A stretch of DNA of 6,348 nt, from the NCBI GenBank assembly GCA_023256295.1, contig JAGDXH010000061.1:13067-19414 (forward strand), in the 5' to 3' direction. The notes below the pieces were generated by a model. That model saw only the letters and a list, made by a program, of their open reading frames with translations, was not told the origin of the DNA and searched no databases. Below are positions 5,465-6,348 of the stretch, one piece after another. The DNA comes from Thermoproteati archaeon (GTDB taxonomy: Archaea > Thermoproteota > Thermoprotei_A > Marsarchaeales > UBA168). A program made the position numbers and the translations under genes. How positions within the stretch are numbered: the first letter of the stretch is position 1; each line of letters starts with the position of its first letter.

Positions 5465-5649
5465 ATTGAAGATGAACTGATCCTGAAACGCATGTTCCTC
5501 AGCTCCGTCATCCGTTTCACCTCGTCTCGGGATTGCGCGTGGCCTTGGCCGCTCAACGGCCGATACCGTCTGATTTCTACCCCAACGCTCTCTTTGACCG
5601 GCGCCACCATCGACACAGGCACGGCGAACTTCGAGCCAACGGTTTTCCC
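5461..5649 (-). other. Open frame likely to be the true 3' end of the MFS gene after a frameshift
   Basis: In the frame one step from the transporter, codons run without a stop from a TAA beside the KGK codons (5650-5652) to a TAG at 5461-5463. They encode GKTVGSKFAVPVSMVAPVKE, then a charged segment with EIRRYRP and DEVKRMTELRN. Joined to PEVK it reproduces the usual MFS cytoplasmic end ('PETKGKT' plus a hydrophilic tail). It contains an ATG at 5610 (49 codons), but no ribosome site precedes it, so an independent small gene is less likely. Its stop interlocks with the stop of the convergent kinase gene at a CTAG. Confidence 0.45.
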
Positions 5650-6348
5650 TTAACTTCTGGGGCAAACGCGTAAGTCACGGCAAGACCAATGAACTCAAAC
5701 GCAGCTAGAACTACCAGCACTTGGGCCATCCCGAAGGTCAAAAAAACCACAGAAAATGCAACGGTACCCAGAATCCCTCCAATCCTGCTTGCAGCGGTGG
5801 CAAAGCCGTGAGCCGTGCCCCTGAGCCTCGTGGGAAAGATCTCGGCTGGGTAAGCATATGTCAAGTTGGTGGGACCGACGTTGTGAAAGAAGTGCATGAG
5901 GGCGAAGGCCGCGAAGCTGAGCAAGAAACTACTCGATAGGCTTGGCATGACCATCGATGAGAGAGAGAACACAAACAACGAAATCCCCGCACCGAGAAAA
6001 CCAAGTTCCAGCAAAGGCCTTCTACCCGCCCTCTCCACCAGTCTATAGCACACGTAAAATCCCAAGAAGATCGGGATCTCCTCAACGAGGTCACCCACTA
6101 TGGAAACCGTGTACGGGACGCTAGCCGAGAAAACAGAGGGGGTGAAGTACCAGACCCCATAGCTCGAGAAGTCATAGGCAAACCAAGCGATTGAGGAAAA
6201 AAGCGTGAGGGATATGTACTGAGATGCGAAGAGCTCCCTGAAGGAGGGGCGCGATTGCTCGGATTCTCCCTGAGCTGGGCGTTGCGCTTGAGTTGAGAGC
6301 CAAAGCGGGCTTTCGGGCACAGAGCGCCTGGCAAGCACGACGGCAAGG
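5577..6348 (-). CDS. MFS transporter (sugar/metabolite porter-like), C-terminal half
   Basis: The frame is open to the right edge, so the N-terminal half lies outside. What remains begins in the central loop with the RSVPESPLWL signature (sugar-porter 'PESPRWL'). It then has six hydrophobic helices (residues counted from the GTG at 6338: about 40-60, 76-97, 111-131, 136-156, 183-202, 204-225), giving TM7-TM12. VERAGRRPL (101-109) is the loop 8-9 'D/E-R-x-G-R-R' motif. YPAEIFPTRLRGTAHG (163-178) is the PETER/'FPT-R-RGT-HG' block of sugar, phosphate and NiaP-like porters. The protein should sit in the cytoplasmic membrane and use proton-coupled or facilitated uptake; the substrate is undetermined. 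It ends PEVKGK and then 20 unrelated Cys/Trp/Arg-rich residues. One extra G at 5647-5649 would give the common PETKGKT-like end and a tail reaching a stop at 5461. Confidence 0.88.
   Translation of the reverse strand, partial: LAVVLARRSVPESPLWLSTQAQRPAQGESEQSRPSFRELFASQYISLTLFSSIAWFAYDFSSYGVWYFTPSVFSASVPYTVSIVGDLVEEIPIFLGFYVCYRLVERAGRRPLLELGFLGAGISLFVFSLSSMVMPSLSSSFLLSFAAFALMHFFHNVGPTNLTYAYPAEIFPTRLRGTAHGFATAASRIGGILGTVAFSVVFLTFGMAQVLVVLAAFEFIGLAVTYAFAPEVKGKPLARSSPCLCRWWRRSKRALG

Noticed and set aside
5333..5665. 110-codon minus-strand open frame across the kinase and MFS 3' ends
   Set aside because: Lies opposite the kinase tail and overlaps the MFS end in a third frame; the product is Arg/Gly-rich without family features. 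The other shifted frame (5461-5649) gives the better MFS continuation.
1..6348. CRISPR array, insertion sequence, tRNA or rRNA gene
   Set aside because: No regularly spaced repeats, transposase motifs, terminal repeats or cloverleaf/T-arm pattern was seen on either strand by eye.

Overview
The window looks archaeal. The evidence is an XPB-type helicase gene followed directly by the start of a DUF790/Bax1 nuclease gene (an archaeal repair pair), an Lrp/AsnC regulator, an archaeal-type 'adenosine-specific kinase' (PF04008) gene, and short AT-rich TATA/BRE-like promoters placed so close to start codons that leaderless or nearly leaderless mRNAs are expected. Base composition is moderate to GC-rich, and TTG and GTG starts occur beside ATG. 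I cannot name the species; a thermophilic Thermoproteota-like or Nitrososphaerota-like lineage is a guess.

Layout, left to right: (1) partial bax1 (minus, runs off the left edge) and xpb (minus), forming one operon read right to left; (2) about 310 bp of non-coding DNA holding the xpb promoter; (3) an Lrp/AsnC-family regulator (minus, TTG start) with a clear TATA box; (4) a 219-bp spacer with a strong 35-bp inverted repeat about 60 bp upstream of the regulator's TATA box; (5) a 623-residue (alpha/alpha)6-barrel glycoside hydrolase related to the glucosidase half of glycogen debranching enzymes (minus); (6) a 337-bp divergent intergenic region rich in inverted repeats; (7) the adenosine-specific kinase family gene (plus), with an unusual C-terminal tail of about 48 residues; (8) the C-terminal half of an MFS sugar/metabolite transporter (minus, runs off the right edge), convergent with the kinase gene.

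Functionally, the left end is a nucleotide-excision-repair or DNA-unwinding module. The middle and right are plausibly a carbohydrate/nucleoside metabolism neighbourhood (glucan-type hydrolase, metabolite transporter, small-molecule-sensing Lrp regulator), but only proximity supports a shared pathway. The strongest 'second look' items are two apparent one-base losses in G3 runs, at the 3' ends of xpb and the MFS gene. Restoring one G to each gives gene ends that fit their families and neighbours much better. The other main items are the structured intergenic repeats. I see no convincing new defence or mobile system, CRISPR array, IS element or tRNA here.
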